Shown piece by piece: positions 1 to 11,029 of a stretch of DNA of 64,000 bases. This DNA comes from Zoroaster sp. YZ-2022 (Eukaryota; Echinodermata; Asteroidea; Forcipulatida; Zoroasteridae), in NCBI GenBank assembly GCA_029582265.1, contig CM055816.1, positions 23,523,825-23,587,824 of the forward strand, read 5' to 3'. Position numbers and translations under genes: made by a program. The notes under the pieces are model-generated. The model searched no databases, had not been told where the DNA came from, and was given only the letters and a program-made list of their open reading frames with translations. Position 1 is the first letter of the stretch, and the number at the start of each line of letters is the position of its first letter.

Positions 1-77
1 GTGTGTACACGTGTGTTGTCGAGCAAAAATGTTTGTCGTTAAATTGGTAACATACGATTGTATGGATATAATACAGG

Positions 78-167
78 TATGTGGACGCACGCCTCAATGA
101 GGACGAGGTTGAGGAGCTGATTATTAATTTTCGTGGTTTGCGAATACCGGTATTCAATATAGCATGA
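78..167 (+). other. possible terminal exon, 29 codons, unidentified
   Basis: An acceptor-like AG at 75-76 is followed by an open frame. It reads YVDARLNEDEVEELI, continues to a TGA at 165-167, and has acidic helix-like composition. A pyrimidine tract before the AG is lacking, which weakens the splice reading. I do not recognise the peptide. It could be the last exon of a gene lying left of the window or a chance open frame. Confidence 0.15.
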
Positions 168-713
168 AGATTATTAAAATACCATCGATTGGAATCGATT
201 CTCACTCCTTCATGACACGCAAACCTAGAACCAAACTTATAAATGATGCAATGTTTCAAACCGAATCCAGGAGGCGTATTTTTTGGGCAGTGACAAACAT
301 GGCCAATTTCTATGAAATTCCCAATTTTATAAACTTGTTTTTTCAAAATTGCCCACGTTCGTCCTGGAAAAAAACGCTTAACCATGAGGAGTGAGGGGAG
401 GGGGGCAGGGGAGGGAACATTAAAATTTCTTCCCATTTGTGACAGAGACTACATAAGCGTGTTTAGGAATAGGAATGTGTCATGTGCCATCACTCTGTAC
501 ATGTGTTACCAAAGAGAAAAAAAAAGATCCTCTATGATGTTACACGTGCTTAGCTTTTTTGACACCTTTGTTCATATATGATGTTTGCATTCAAACACAC
601 ATCACAGAAAAGCACAATCGTGTTTTAAAGGCTCAACACATTGAATTACAATCTAAGTGTTTATTAGAAATGTTGTTAAATTCCCAAACACCATTGTTTA
701 CATTGTTACATTG
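168..713. other. no gene seen
   Basis: AT-rich sequence with a short purine/G-rich patch near 384-415. It holds only short open frames without recognisable motifs. No repeat copy of it was found elsewhere in the window. Confidence 0.5.
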
Positions 714-1001
714 GGAGCGTCGTGGCCGAGCGGTCTAGCGCGCCGAACTCAAGATTCTGGTGTTGCCAGCAGCAGCGTGTGGGTTCGAGCCCGGTCGTGA
801 CACTTGCAATGTCGCGAGCAAGGTACTTAACCATAATTGCTTCGTCCTTCCGGGATGGGACGTAAAAGCCGTAGGTCCTGTGTGTTGTGTAGCCAATGGA
901 CGTAAAAGGAATGCGCCTTGAGCTTTCGCAGATTTCAGTTGCGTGGATACGTGCTGCTATATAAGAATCCACACACATTATTATTATTATTATTATTATT
1001 A
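714..1001 (+). repeat. tRNA-Leu-derived SINE, monomeric form
   Basis: The head at 719-800 is tRNA-Leu-like, with an A-box-like GTGGCCGAGCGGTCTAG and a B-box-like GGGTTCGAGCCC at 781-792. The body contains GACGTAAAAGCCGTAGGTCC. The 3' end (GGATACGTGCTGCTATATAA) resembles a CR1/L2-type LINE tail and finishes in (ATT)n. The same family occurs at 40337-40885 and 45713-46253, where it has two tRNA-like heads. Internal pol III promoter boxes are therefore present, but an active transcript is not implied. Confidence 0.8.
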
Positions 1002-1819
1002 GTATGTGCATGCATGACCGACCCTCATTCTGGTCTGCGCGCATATAGATCCGTCGTCGGTCCGAAACAGCCCGGAACCTCATGGATGGAGAATGATGAC
1101 CACTGGCGCCTCTCCAGGGACGGGGAAGATTTCCCAAGTTTCCTCCCCCAAAAAAAAAAAACCAGAATAATACAAATAACAAATAAATAAATGAATCGTC
1201 GTTGGTGCGTTGGGAAGTTAAAACTTACTCACACAACTGCATCGTGAGCTACAATAATTTGCAACCTTTTTCCTGAAAACTGCTTGATATTGCATTAGAG
1301 AATCCAATAATTATTATTGTTTGTTGGTTTATTTCAATGAAAAAAACTATGGCGGCCGTAGAGTCAATTGCGTTAGGCCTACAAAGTTAAGACAACATAA
1401 ATTTAAAAACCACCTGTGAAAATAAATAATATAATAAATAACAAATTCTTTATGATTAAATTCTGTTAAACTAATTATAATTAAAATTAAAATTTACAAA
1501 TTAAATAAATTCTCCAGCATCCCCAGGAAACATTGGTTTCCCCCAGTGATCCGCCCGTTGATCGATTCTGTCCTCAAGATACACAGTGTGATCGCTAAAG
1601 AAGAAGGTCACATGGTTTAAAGGGGGCACTGCCAAGAAGGGCCTATACCTCTTTGACCCCCTAACTCCCCTATTATGCCAACCAATGCTCTAGCCAGGTA
1701 TTGACCACCTGCCTCTGCTTAGGCCAAAACAAGTCTCTCAATTTGTAATGGTGATTCTAAACGGCCACATGCACATTGCAAGAAGAGTTGTAAACGTCGC
1801 ATTAGGGATTCACGCGTCC
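1002..1819. other. no gene seen; short homopolymers
   Basis: AT-rich DNA with an A-run at 1149-1160 and a TAGGCCTA octamer at 1374-1381. Open frames here are shadows of the SINE or lack any recognisable domain. Confidence 0.4.
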
Positions 1820-1931
1820 CGCACCAGAAGTGTTGGGTCCTCGTCTCGCACTAGAAGCGTTGTCGCGTCGCACTAGAAGTGTTGATAACGCAATCGCACT
1901 AGAAGTGTTGTCGCGTCGCACTAGAAGTGTT
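1820..1931 (+). repeat. short imperfect tandem array, five copies
   Basis: Five copies of CGCACTAGAAGTGTTG (with C/T variants) begin near 1820, 1847, 1869, 1895 and 1917. They are separated by GTCGCGT-type spacers, so the spacing is irregular (22-27 bases). Each copy contains a small inverted repeat, CACT/AGTG. Confidence 0.75.
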
Positions 1932-2134
1932 CACCATTGCAGTTTTTTTCTCGTATGAAGAGCTGCAAGTATGGCGTGACTAGTGACTAATTAATATATA
2001 AGACTAAAATAAATGTAAATCCATATAACTAGAAAACCAATTATACAAAAAGCGGCAACCAGACTGGTTTGGCAGCTAGCATACGGTACTAAACATGAGA
2101 TTTTGGGATTTATATTCCCTTTGGTGTTAATAAG

Positions 2135-2256
2135 TACACTGGAAAAATACGGTGTTAAAATATACACCAGTGGTGTAACATCACTGAGGTGTTAAAATAT
2201 ACACCAGTGGTGTAACACCTGGTAATTGTTACTAACACTATATATTTTGCAGTGTA
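2135..2256. mobile_element. small MITE-like palindromic element
   Basis: The ends TACACTGGAAAAATA and (complement) TACACTGCAAAATATA form imperfect terminal inverted repeats. The inside has two copies of GGTGTTAAAATATACACCAG, itself palindromic, so the whole element can fold. It is 122 bases long and has no coding capacity. The superfamily cannot be assigned; a clear target duplication is not visible. Confidence 0.5.
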
Positions 2257-2779
2257 CCTGGTTCAATACTGGCTTTGTTTGCTTTGTTTAAAAATGTTGA
2301 TGTTTTATGTGTAACGATGACTTGAACTTATTCGTCACTATGTTTCAAAATCAAATGCCGCGTGGTCGCTTCTATTCGTCACTTCAACGCACGCACAGCG
2401 TATATTACCTATACTTTCTTATTCGTCACTTTGTAAAAAAACAAGGAAATGTCGCTGGCGCTTATTCGCCACCCATGTACGATAATGCCTCTGTAAGGCC
2501 GACGTATTACCACAAACGAATGCACTTCCAAACGAAAAGATGTAAATACCTTAGTTCCATGGTTTTTATTTGTGTTGTTACATTGCAAAACAAACTAAAA
2601 TTTGATGTTTTTACGCTGATCAGGGTCTGTCTGTGGTTATATGCTGGTAAAGCGAAGGGGAAACAAATTCTGTTATGTAAAGATGACCCATAGGGATTAA
2701 GCAGATTATTGTTCGTTACTTTAAAAAAAAATGACATAGGAATAATGATATGATGTTGGACCAGCAGAAACAAAAGTGA
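2257..2779. other. no gene seen
   Basis: The open frames at 2307-2693 (+) and 2507-2773 (-) overlap on opposite strands and show no domain, signal peptide or codon pattern that supports a gene. Confidence 0.4.
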
Positions 2780-3990
2780 AAAGTTTCGAAAAAATATATG
2801 GCCTTAGTGACTTTCTCTCAACTCACAAACAAAACCCTGGAAAAACTCACTGAAATTTGCTACACAAGAGCCGCGTTGGAGATTGATTGCCTATTAACGA
2901 AAAGCGAAAATAACGAACTTCTACAAAAATCCTTTGTGCATCGATGATTGTTAATTTGATTGCATCAATCACGAAAAGATGCGGAAACTTATTCAAATTT
3001 CAGAATGACATAGTTGAAGTCATGATTACTGCCGAAAGCAGATTAGAACTATAACTTCACTTGCGGTATAAGGAACAGAAATAATTATTGTTTTGAAATG
3101 GCAATTAAATTAAACGCAACAATGTATATAAAAGGAATGGATCACACTAAAACGGCGTGAAATTGAATATTCTTTGGCCATGACCAATTAAATTAACAAA
3201 AAGGTTTTGACATTGGACGGAAAACCTATATTATTCCCAGACACGATAATCTCTGACAGGTACTGCAGATCTGCCCTCTATCGTCTGCGTTATTGTTTTG
3301 ATCAGTTGTTGAGGGTGAGATTCAGGTCGTGGGAGAAAGAGACACACACCGTAATAGCGTATAAATCTACTCGTATGACGATGAAAATGATGAATTACAC
3401 CTTGCACATCAATTTATCATGTTGTTGTTTGCCTTACTGTTTGGCAGTGTAACCCTGCCCTTTATCGACACCCAGGATCCCACCGTTATTACATTATCGT
3501 TTTACACCATCAGAAACAATAATTGCTCCATTGTATATTGCTTGCTCCTCGCATCACGTCCTATCATGGTCGTTCCATATATCTACAGGCGATATCATTA
3601 TGATTGGAACCATACCGTCGTAAGAGGAACCTGTCTACTAAAGTTCAGTTGTACATGTGCCTCATATTCTGATTCTCATAGACTTGTATAGGAAAGCAAA
3701 AGATGGCTTGCAGTTTATTAATTAAAGTCTATTACACCCATGGATAAGGCTCCATCATATCAGTTAATGACATGGTCCTTAAATTAATAAAGCTGGCGAT
3801 CATATGTTTAACCCCAATGTCAATAACTTTAGTTTAGGAACAGAGGCCTCGCCACATACATACTATAATCTTGTGGTGTTTCACCGATCTAATTTAACAC
3901 TGTCTGATCACACCTGCATAGGGCCCTTGAATTTCGTCCTCCTAGGAGCATAGGCAATTCCCATCAAAATGGGACAGTATGAGAGACAGT
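2780..3990 (-). repeat. interspersed module M, minus-oriented copy
   Basis: This is the reverse complement of sequence found at 37680-38900 and 41030-42240. Diagnostic shared strings include CTATGAGAATCAGAATGAGG, CAGTAGACAGGTTCCTTAC and a pyrimidine-rich piece with CGTATAGTTATTTCTATTTC. It is noncoding; the frames at 3207-3691 are not conserved as frames between copies. Together with the modules that follow it is part of an inverted duplication with 36000-38900. Confidence 0.7.
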
Positions 3991-4009
3991 ATAGTTGACA
4001 GCAATATTG

Positions 4010-4110
4010 GAAGACATGAGACAAATAGAGTTGGGCACCGATTTATTTGTATAACGTTGAAACACGAAGACCCCAACTAAAGAAGATATGTTATTTAATA
4101 TACAAGTAAA
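4010..4110 (+). repeat. module H copy
   Basis: Contains GATTTATTTGTATAACG and AACACGAAG followed by AACTAAAGAAGATATG. It matches 16260-16380 in the same orientation, and 37100-37330 and 52610-52810 on the opposite strand. Confidence 0.65.
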
Positions 4111-5399
4111 TTATTATGAAAAATTATAATGAAGACACACAACCTGAGTAGACCTAAAATAAGTCTTTTTGTTCAATTTAATATTTTTGTCTTAAACCCT
4201 TTGAGTCCCATTGTCTTTTGTAACACAATTACCCCGATTATCCCACAATATACTTTCTTTAAAAAACACAACAATTTGTATATGTTTATGTTTGAAAAAT
4301 CATTAAAATGCCCTTCTTTATTTTCCAACAATATATGGACGCATTATTTACCAAATGATTGTCAATAATTCCTGACCTTTTTGACCTCTTAGTGACCTTG
4401 ATGACTTCCCTGTTAAACCCGGGAAGTTGTACAATATGATAAGTTTTCTGTATCTATTTTATTGTTGTTTTTTTATTCTGGATGACCTAAAAGGAATATA
4501 CATATACATTAAAAATATAATAAATGGTTTGACTGGAAAAATGAAGAAAGGTCACAAAATGCGCCCTCAATGTACATAACAATCAGAATGATTATAAGCA
4601 TTAGCCTTCATAAACATGAACAACAAACTTTACATCTATGGTAGAAAGTTTGTTTACTTTTGCTTTGATTACAACACAACCCTTTTTATCGGGCATCGTC
4701 TTCGTGATTTTGTTTTGATAAGATTCTCCCCAAATGTTTATTTGTTTTTAAATTTTATAATTTCAAAAGGTAACTGCACTCCAGTAGGAGTAGAGGATGT
4801 AAATCATTGGGAATGAGTGCATTTCTTTTACACAAATGTAAACGTTAACGTTACGTTACATGCATCATCGGTACAAAATACATGAAAAATCACGTAAATA
4901 TCATGGTAAAAATTATAATTTCTTCAAATCAATAATCTACATCTACACTCCTGGAGTAATCAATTTTATCTTTGCGAAACCTACATGTGTCAGAAAAGGA
5001 CAACACCGGAAGAGAAAACGTCAAATTCTGGAAGGAAATCTCCAGCGCGCGTAGGGCATTCCGTCATTCGGCTGACGAGGCATCCATCTTGCACACAAAA
5101 CCGCCTGAAAGTCTCGGATGCTGGCGGCAAACAAATCTCAACAAATAATTATATCTGTAAAAGAGGGCGCACCATCAGGTTCCATACAGCTGTATTTTTT
5201 ATTTCATAGCGCTTATGGTACCAGCGCAGCAGTGGACGCAAAAGTACTGAAGCGACTCGTGCAACCCGGGATTATCCCGGGAGCGGGACCCTGAGGAAGG
5301 TGTGTAACGTGACCGGGGAATCCCGGGTGCGGACCGAAAGGGTTAAGGTATATAGAACTGATATTTAAAAAATTAAAATACCTATGAATGTTAATGCAC
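4111..5399. other. unassigned stretch with a GC-rich palindromic patch
   Basis: No protein gene is recognisable. The short frames at 4129-4368, 4616-4816 and 4860-5209 are low-complexity AT-rich reading frames. A local GC-rich island at 5220-5340 contains the perfect palindrome CCCGGGATTATCCCGGG (5265-5281) and a second CCCGGG near 5325. This stretch interrupts the H-I order that is contiguous at 37330-36560. Confidence 0.4.
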
Positions 5400-6260
5400 A
5401 ACTGTATGTTGGTATAAATATGATGATGGTATCAATCTTCACAATAAACTATTTAGTTCTGAGGAACTGCCATTAGGAATGTATTAAACAAAATTAAAAA
5501 TAAAAATGATTCCAAGAGAAGCAGTTTGCCTATAACATTTTAAAAATATTGTTATTTCATCCCTTCTCAATATTGCATATAATGAATCTGTCCTAAACTT
5601 TCATACCTGGCCTGGGAAAAGTAAAATGTGACAAATGAACACCAATTGAAAAAAAATTCTTGATCAATCGCTTGTGACTGGTTCTTTTGAAATTGAATGA
5701 ACTTAACGACACTGGCAATTGAACTACTTATTTTATCAATGAGTTAGGTTAAATAACGATAGAATGCTCAACTATGGAATTTAAATGTATATTTTTTGCT
5801 GATTGAATGATGACGGTAAAAGGACATTCACTTTTCATATCATATTTAATGAGTCGCGTATTAAATTGAATGCATTTTTAAATCATCTGAAAAACCTGTA
5901 ATGTCATGATCCATCCTCTCCTTTGGAGTCATTTTGTAATGTACTCTATATGATTAACATTCATTTCATTTAGGTTTTCATATATTTACTTTAATTCATT
6001 TACTTCACAATGTATTTCCAAAGAAGAATTTTGCATTTTAGTAAAATTAATTATTGTGCTTACAACGATGAAAGGGCAATAAAGTTGTTCTTCAAATGTT
6101 TATTAATAAAAGGTCTCCAGTTTCTGGTTATAGGTCGGCTTCAAAATCGGTGCGGTGACACAACTGGAGAAGCTCTCACAAATCAAGGCAAATCCATGGT
6201 TACATATCGTTTCAAATTGAACACCGGCAAGTTTTCTCAGCCTGCCAGCGAGGCAAGCGT
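5400..6260 (+). repeat. modules I and G, plus-oriented copy
   Basis: Diagnostic strings are GATCAATCGCTTGTGACTGG, TGAATCTGTCCTAAAC and ATGAGTCGCGTATTAAATTG. The reverse complement of the whole run is at 36000-37000. Partial copies occur at 16380-16930, 39060-39380, 42240-42640 and (inverted) 52100-52600. It has no conserved open frame. Confidence 0.7.
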
Positions 6261-6660
6261 CAGTCCGGGCACCGGGGAACCTTGGAGACCTCTTGCCTCG
6301 GCTCTCGCTGAAGCTGTTTACGTACCTTCGGCTACAGTGTGGCTGAAACCACCACACTGTGTGTATGGATGTGGTTGTGTGATGAATGGTTTGGGAAGCC
6401 TCCTTTTAATTATTGAACTATCCAAACTTCCCCTGTGGAAAATGTATTAAATTGTTTGATTTCTGTATCCCTCTTTAATAATTTTGTTTTCCATTAATAA
6501 ATTAAATTGTAACTAATTTCTTTGTTGAAATAAAAGTTGATCTCATTATGCGTAATTTGGGAAAAGACGTTGTTTCGGCAAATGTATTTCTTGGATCTGG
6601 TGCTTGATGGTTTATCATACATATAGTTCGCTTAAGTAACTTGTTCTTTATTTCAAATTG
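6210..6660 (+). repeat. module F copy
   Basis: Begins near GTTACATATCGTTTCAAATTG. It runs through TGAATGGTTTGGGAAGCCTC and ends near ACTTGTTCTTTATTTC. The same module is at 14395-14830 (+) and 54130-54590 (-). A shortened version of its head (CAAATTGAACACC...CGGACACCGGGACG) restarts at 14838. The frames inside it are not conserved between copies. Confidence 0.7.
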
Positions 6661-7436
6661 AATAGAGCGACTTTTCTGTATGTCCCCAATAATTATGTCC
6701 CGCCTATAATTATCACCGAAAATAACCCGTTCACATCGCACAAATAATTACATTGTTCTGTTTTATTACAGACAACCCTGTTAGCCTATTTAATTATATT
6801 TTGTTTCTAAAAGACTTATCATGCCCATATCCGGTATCCCTAGGCATACACAACTCAGTAACTTAGCATGAAATCAAGATTGAATCAAAACTTTCAAATT
6901 CACAAATATTTGGAGAGTGTTAAAAATCATAATAAAATAACACTTTCAAATAACTTTCCAGGGGATTTCTTGGCTGGAGGAATTAAGGGTGAGGGCATCG
7001 TCAGCGATCCGGGGACAGGGATATGTCCCACCCCACCACCCCAATATTTATGACGGGGACGATGACTGGCAATACCCCCATGAAGTATATCTTCCCCATA
7101 AGACACACAATGTATTACATTATTCCATTGGTTTTACAATTACAGACATCGAGTATCAGCGTCTTTACTTCGGGACATTTTGTTTCTACAAATCTGTATG
7201 TTCACCATTCCATAATTTTTGGTTTGCATATTTGAAAAAGGAACCAAAAACATAATAGGAATAGAAATTTTCAAAATAATACTAACACATATTCAGAACT
7301 TACACATAATATATTCATCGTATTTGTAATTACAGACATTAGAGTATAAACCCTATTAGTCCCAAAACTCACGTGACAAAAGTAAAACATAAAAAATGAA
7401 ACTTCAAATTATTCGGCGAGGGTGGATTGGTGGATG
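6661..7436 (+). repeat. module A, first direct copy bounding the ~11-kb unit
   Basis: Starts near GAATAGAG, continues CCCGCCTATAATTATCACCG and ends near GCGAGGGTGGATT. A second direct copy lies at 17768-18530, a complete inverted copy at 50516-51255 and a partial inverted copy at 63843-64000. It contains a G/C-rich line (GATCCGGGGACAGGGATATG) and no convincing gene. It could be a long terminal repeat of a giant element or simply part of a tandem unit; no TG...CA ends were seen. Confidence 0.75.
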
Positions 7437-7440
7437 GGGT

Positions 7441-9378
7441 ATGTCCTGCTTTCTACTATTCCCCAATATTACAGAATGTATCAGCGAGTTCATCGGTTGG
7501 GTGAGTGGTGTGTCATGGCTCCTGCGTTCTACTATTCCCCCATAAGTAACAAGAAAGTATCGGGGAGTTCATAGGTTGGAGTTATTATTGGTGTCATGGG
7601 TCCCTGCTTTCCCTAATATTCCCATAGTAACAAGAAAGTATCAGGAGTTCATCGGTTTGGGTGTGTGGTGTGTCATGGGTCCCATGCTTACTGTTCCCCG
7701 TAGTAACAAGAATGTATCAGGAAAGTTCATCAGTTGGGTGTGTGGTGTGTCATGGCTCTGCTTTCTAATAATATTCCCCATAGTAACAAGAAAGTATCAG
7801 GGAGTTCATAGGTTGGGTGAGTAGTGTGTCATGGCTACTGGCTTTCTACTATTCCCCATAGTAACAAGAAAGTATCAGGGAGTTCATAGAGTTGGGTGAG
7901 TGGTGTGTCATGAGTCCTGCTTTCTACTATTCCCCATAGTAACAAGAAAGTATCAGGAGTTCATAGGTTGGTGTGTGGTGTGTCATGGCTCCTGCTTTCT
8001 ATCATTCTAGTAACAAGAAAGTATCGGGGAAGTTCATCAGTTGGGTGTGTGGTTTGTCATGGCTCCTGCTTCTTACTGTTCCCGCTGTAGTAACAAGAAA
8101 GTATCAGGGAGTTCATCGGTTGGAATTAGTGTGTGGTGTGTCATGTAACTCCTGCTTTCTACTATTCCCCCATAGTAACAAGAAAGTATCAGGGAGTTCA
8201 TAGGTTGGGTGAGTGGCGTGTCATGGGTCCTGGGTTTTCTACGATTCCCCATAGTAACAAGAGAAAGTATCAGGGAGTTCATAGGAAATGGGTGTGTGGT
8301 TGTTGCCCTTGGCTCCTGCTTATCTACTATTCCCCCCATAGTAACAAGAGAAAGTATCAGGAGTTCATAGGTTGGGTGAGTGGTGTGTGTCATGAGGTCA
8401 CTGCTTTCCTACTAGCTTCCCCGTAGTAACAAGAAAGTATCAGGGAGTTCATAGAGTTGAGGTGTGTGGTGTGCCATGGCTCCTCGCTTTCTACTATTCC
8501 CCCCCATAGTAACAAGAAAGTATCGGGGAGTTCATAGGTTGGGTGAGTGGTGTCATGGTCACTGCTGGGTCACATACCTATTCCCCGTAGTAACAAGAAA
8601 AGTATCAGGGAGTTCTATAGGTTGGGTGTGTGGTGTGTCATGGCTCCCTGCTTTCTACTCATTCCCCCATAGTAACAAGAAAGTATCAGGAGTTCATAGG
8701 TTTGGGTGAGTGGTGTGTCATGAGTCCTGCTTTCTACTATTCCCCGTAGTAACAAGAAAGTATCAGGAGTTCATAGGTTGGAGTGTGTGGTGTGTCATGG
8801 TCCTGCTTTCTACTATTTCCCCATAAACTAAATGAAGAAGTATCAGGGAGTTCATAGGTTGGGTGTGTAGTGTGTCATGGGTCCTGCTTTCTACTATCTC
8901 CCCGTAGTAACAAGAAAGTATCAGGGAGTTCATAGGTTGGGTGTGTGGTGTGTCATGGGTCCTGCTCTACTGTTCCCCTATAGTAACAAGAAAGTATTGG
9001 GGAGTTCATAGGTTGGGTGGTGTGGTGTGTCATGACTATCTAAGCTCTACTATTCCCCATAGTAACAAGAAAGTATCGGGGAGTTCATAGGTTGGGTGTG
9101 TAGTGTGTCATGGGTCCTGCTTTCTATTCCCCCATAGTAACAAGAAAGTATCAAGGGAGTTCATAGGTTAGGGTGTGTGGTGTGTCATGGCTCCTGCTTT
9201 CTACTGTTCCCCGTAGTAACAAGAAAGTATCAGGGAGTTCATAGGTTGGGTGTGTGGTGTGTCATGGGTCCTGCTTTCTACTATTCCCGTAGTAACAAGA
9301 AAGTATTGGGAGGTTCATAGGTTGGGTGTGTGGTGTGTCATGGGTCCTGCTTTCTACTATTCCCCCATAGTAACAAAA
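7441..9378 (+). repeat. 77-bp minisatellite, about 25 copies
   Basis: The unit contains CATAGTAACAAGAAAGTATC, GGGAGTTCATAGGTTGGG and TGTGGTGTGTCATGGGTCC. Period is close to 77 bases. Copies differ mainly by one- to few-base insertions and deletions, especially in the C-runs. At the equivalent inverted position 50290-50515 there are only about three units, and near 63842 the array is essentially absent. Open frames across it (for example 7576-8709 on both strands) are by-products of the repeat. Confidence 0.92.
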
Positions 9379-9950
9379 AAATGCCACAACTGACATGACA
9401 AGAAGACAACAAAGTGTAAAGGAAGAATCTCTCTCAAACTTGTTTCATAACTTAGTGTTTACATACAAACTTATGAGTCAAGTACATGTACAGTCACGTG
9501 AAGAGATACGTGGGCAGATAGAAGGCCATATAGACAATAGAGAAGGAGAGGAAGTAGTTCTCTGACAGTAGTCATGTGTTTACACTGCACAAGCATCGTA
9601 CCTCTCACAAACACAATAGAATATGCAATATCAATTGTCGTTATTGCATATATGGCGTAAGAACGATAAGCAGAAGCTTATGAAAAGATTTATCTCCACT
9701 TGAATGAATTGCTACGAGGGTCTTATTGATTATTAAATAGGCATATATATTAAATTGTGTCTCGCTGCAGTAGCCTTGATGTTAGGTAGACAGACTGAAA
9801 TGAAATAAGATGAGTTTTAAAGGCAATGTATGTAGGTGTTCTTGAAAATTTAAACTATTTCAAATTTTAAATAATGAATAATTTACCACCGTTTCACATA
9901 AACTTACTCAGTGCAAGGTTGATGGCTATCGAATTTACTTCTAAATTGTT
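9379..9950 (+). repeat. module B of the ~11-kb unit
   Basis: Noncoding. Contains CATGACAAGAAGACAACAAAG at its start and GTACATGTACAGTCACGTG. Inverted paralogues are at about 49870-50285 and 63283-63842, which preserve the order relative to the flanking minisatellite and (TA)n. Confidence 0.75.

Positions 9951-10008
<58 letters not shown>
9951..10008. repeat. (TA)n microsatellite
   Basis: Alternating TA over about 58 bases. The paralogous positions carry much longer arrays (60281-60369, and two arrays at 62868-62920 and 63208-63282), or a short remnant at 49845-49855. Confidence 0.95.
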
Positions 10009-10010
<2 letters not shown>

Positions 10011-10585
10011 TTAACTGTTATTCCCCAATGTAAGTCAGAATTAAAATTGTTAATTAAATGTCCCCTTTAAGTTTGAATATAGTGATGTCAAATAAGTTTT
10101 AACATGAAAAATTACTGTGAATAACTTTAGTGCAAACAATAGCCCGCACTATGCTAGATAAAATCGCAATGCCGCGAAGGTAAAAACCAAAAGTATTACA
10201 AAAACAATGCAGGTCTAAAATAAAGATTTGGATAAGTTGCGTCATAATTTAGTCTCCCATTTGGCTTAAATACATTGTTAAAAATATAGAATCAGGTGAG
10301 AAACATTAAAACATGATGACAACACTTTTGAAAATGATTGGGAGTTAAAGGATAATTTTTGAAAATTGTTTTTTCATTTCTATGGGAAGTTTCTCAACCA
10401 TCCCCTCGTTGAGCGATTTTCGAGAATTTTTGTTCACGACTACCTCCCAAAATTTCTCACGCCTTCTTCACCCTCATCCAGGGTGTTAAATTGTGTACCA
10501 CCGCTGAAGTCAGTCGGCAAATTGGCTTCCCACCTCGCCCCCCACCCATCAATTTCTCACGCCTTAAATACATGGTTAAAAATGT
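10009..10585 (+). repeat. unit segment between (TA)n and the 16-bp minisatellite
   Basis: Matches, inverted, 49495-49840, 59930-60277 and 62515-62867 (strings such as AGCCCGCACTATGCTAGATA and GATGACAACACTTTTGAAAA). The left copy additionally holds a locally duplicated stretch at 10440-10570 with two CTCACGCCTT occurrences. Noncoding. Confidence 0.65.
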
Positions 10586-11013
10586 CCCACCACACCATCC
10601 CATCCCACCATCCCATCCCACAGCATCCCACCTCCACGCATCCCACCTCACCATCACACCCCACACCATCCCACCTCCACCATCCCACCTGCACCATCCC
10701 ACCTCCACCATCCCACCTCCACCATCCACCTCCACACCATCACCCCACATCCCACCCACCATCCCACCCACACCATCCCACCTACAACATCCCATCCACA
10801 ACATCCCACCCCTGACATCCCACCCCACACCATCCACCTCCACACCATCCCCCCACCATCCACCTCCACACCATCCTACCCCACCATCCCACATCCACCA
10901 TCCCACCTACACACCATACCACCCCCACCATCCCACCTCCACACCATCCATCCCCACACCATCCACCTCCACCATCCCACCCACACCATCCCACCTCCAC
11001 CATCCCACCTCTA
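10586..11013 (-). repeat. 16-bp G-rich minisatellite (C-rich on the plus strand)
   Basis: Degenerate repetition of CACCATCCCACCTCCA. The complementary strand is GGTGGGATGGTGTGGA. Longer and more regular arrays stand at the paralogous positions 48955-49490, 59106-59925 and 61651-62512. The proline/histidine/serine frames over it are low-complexity artefacts. Confidence 0.92.
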
Positions 11014-11029
11014 ATGAGACACAGGTAGA

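Noticed and set aside
7441..8709. Several overlapping frames on both strands in the 77-bp array
   Set aside because: They follow the repeat period and shift with every indel; no domain.
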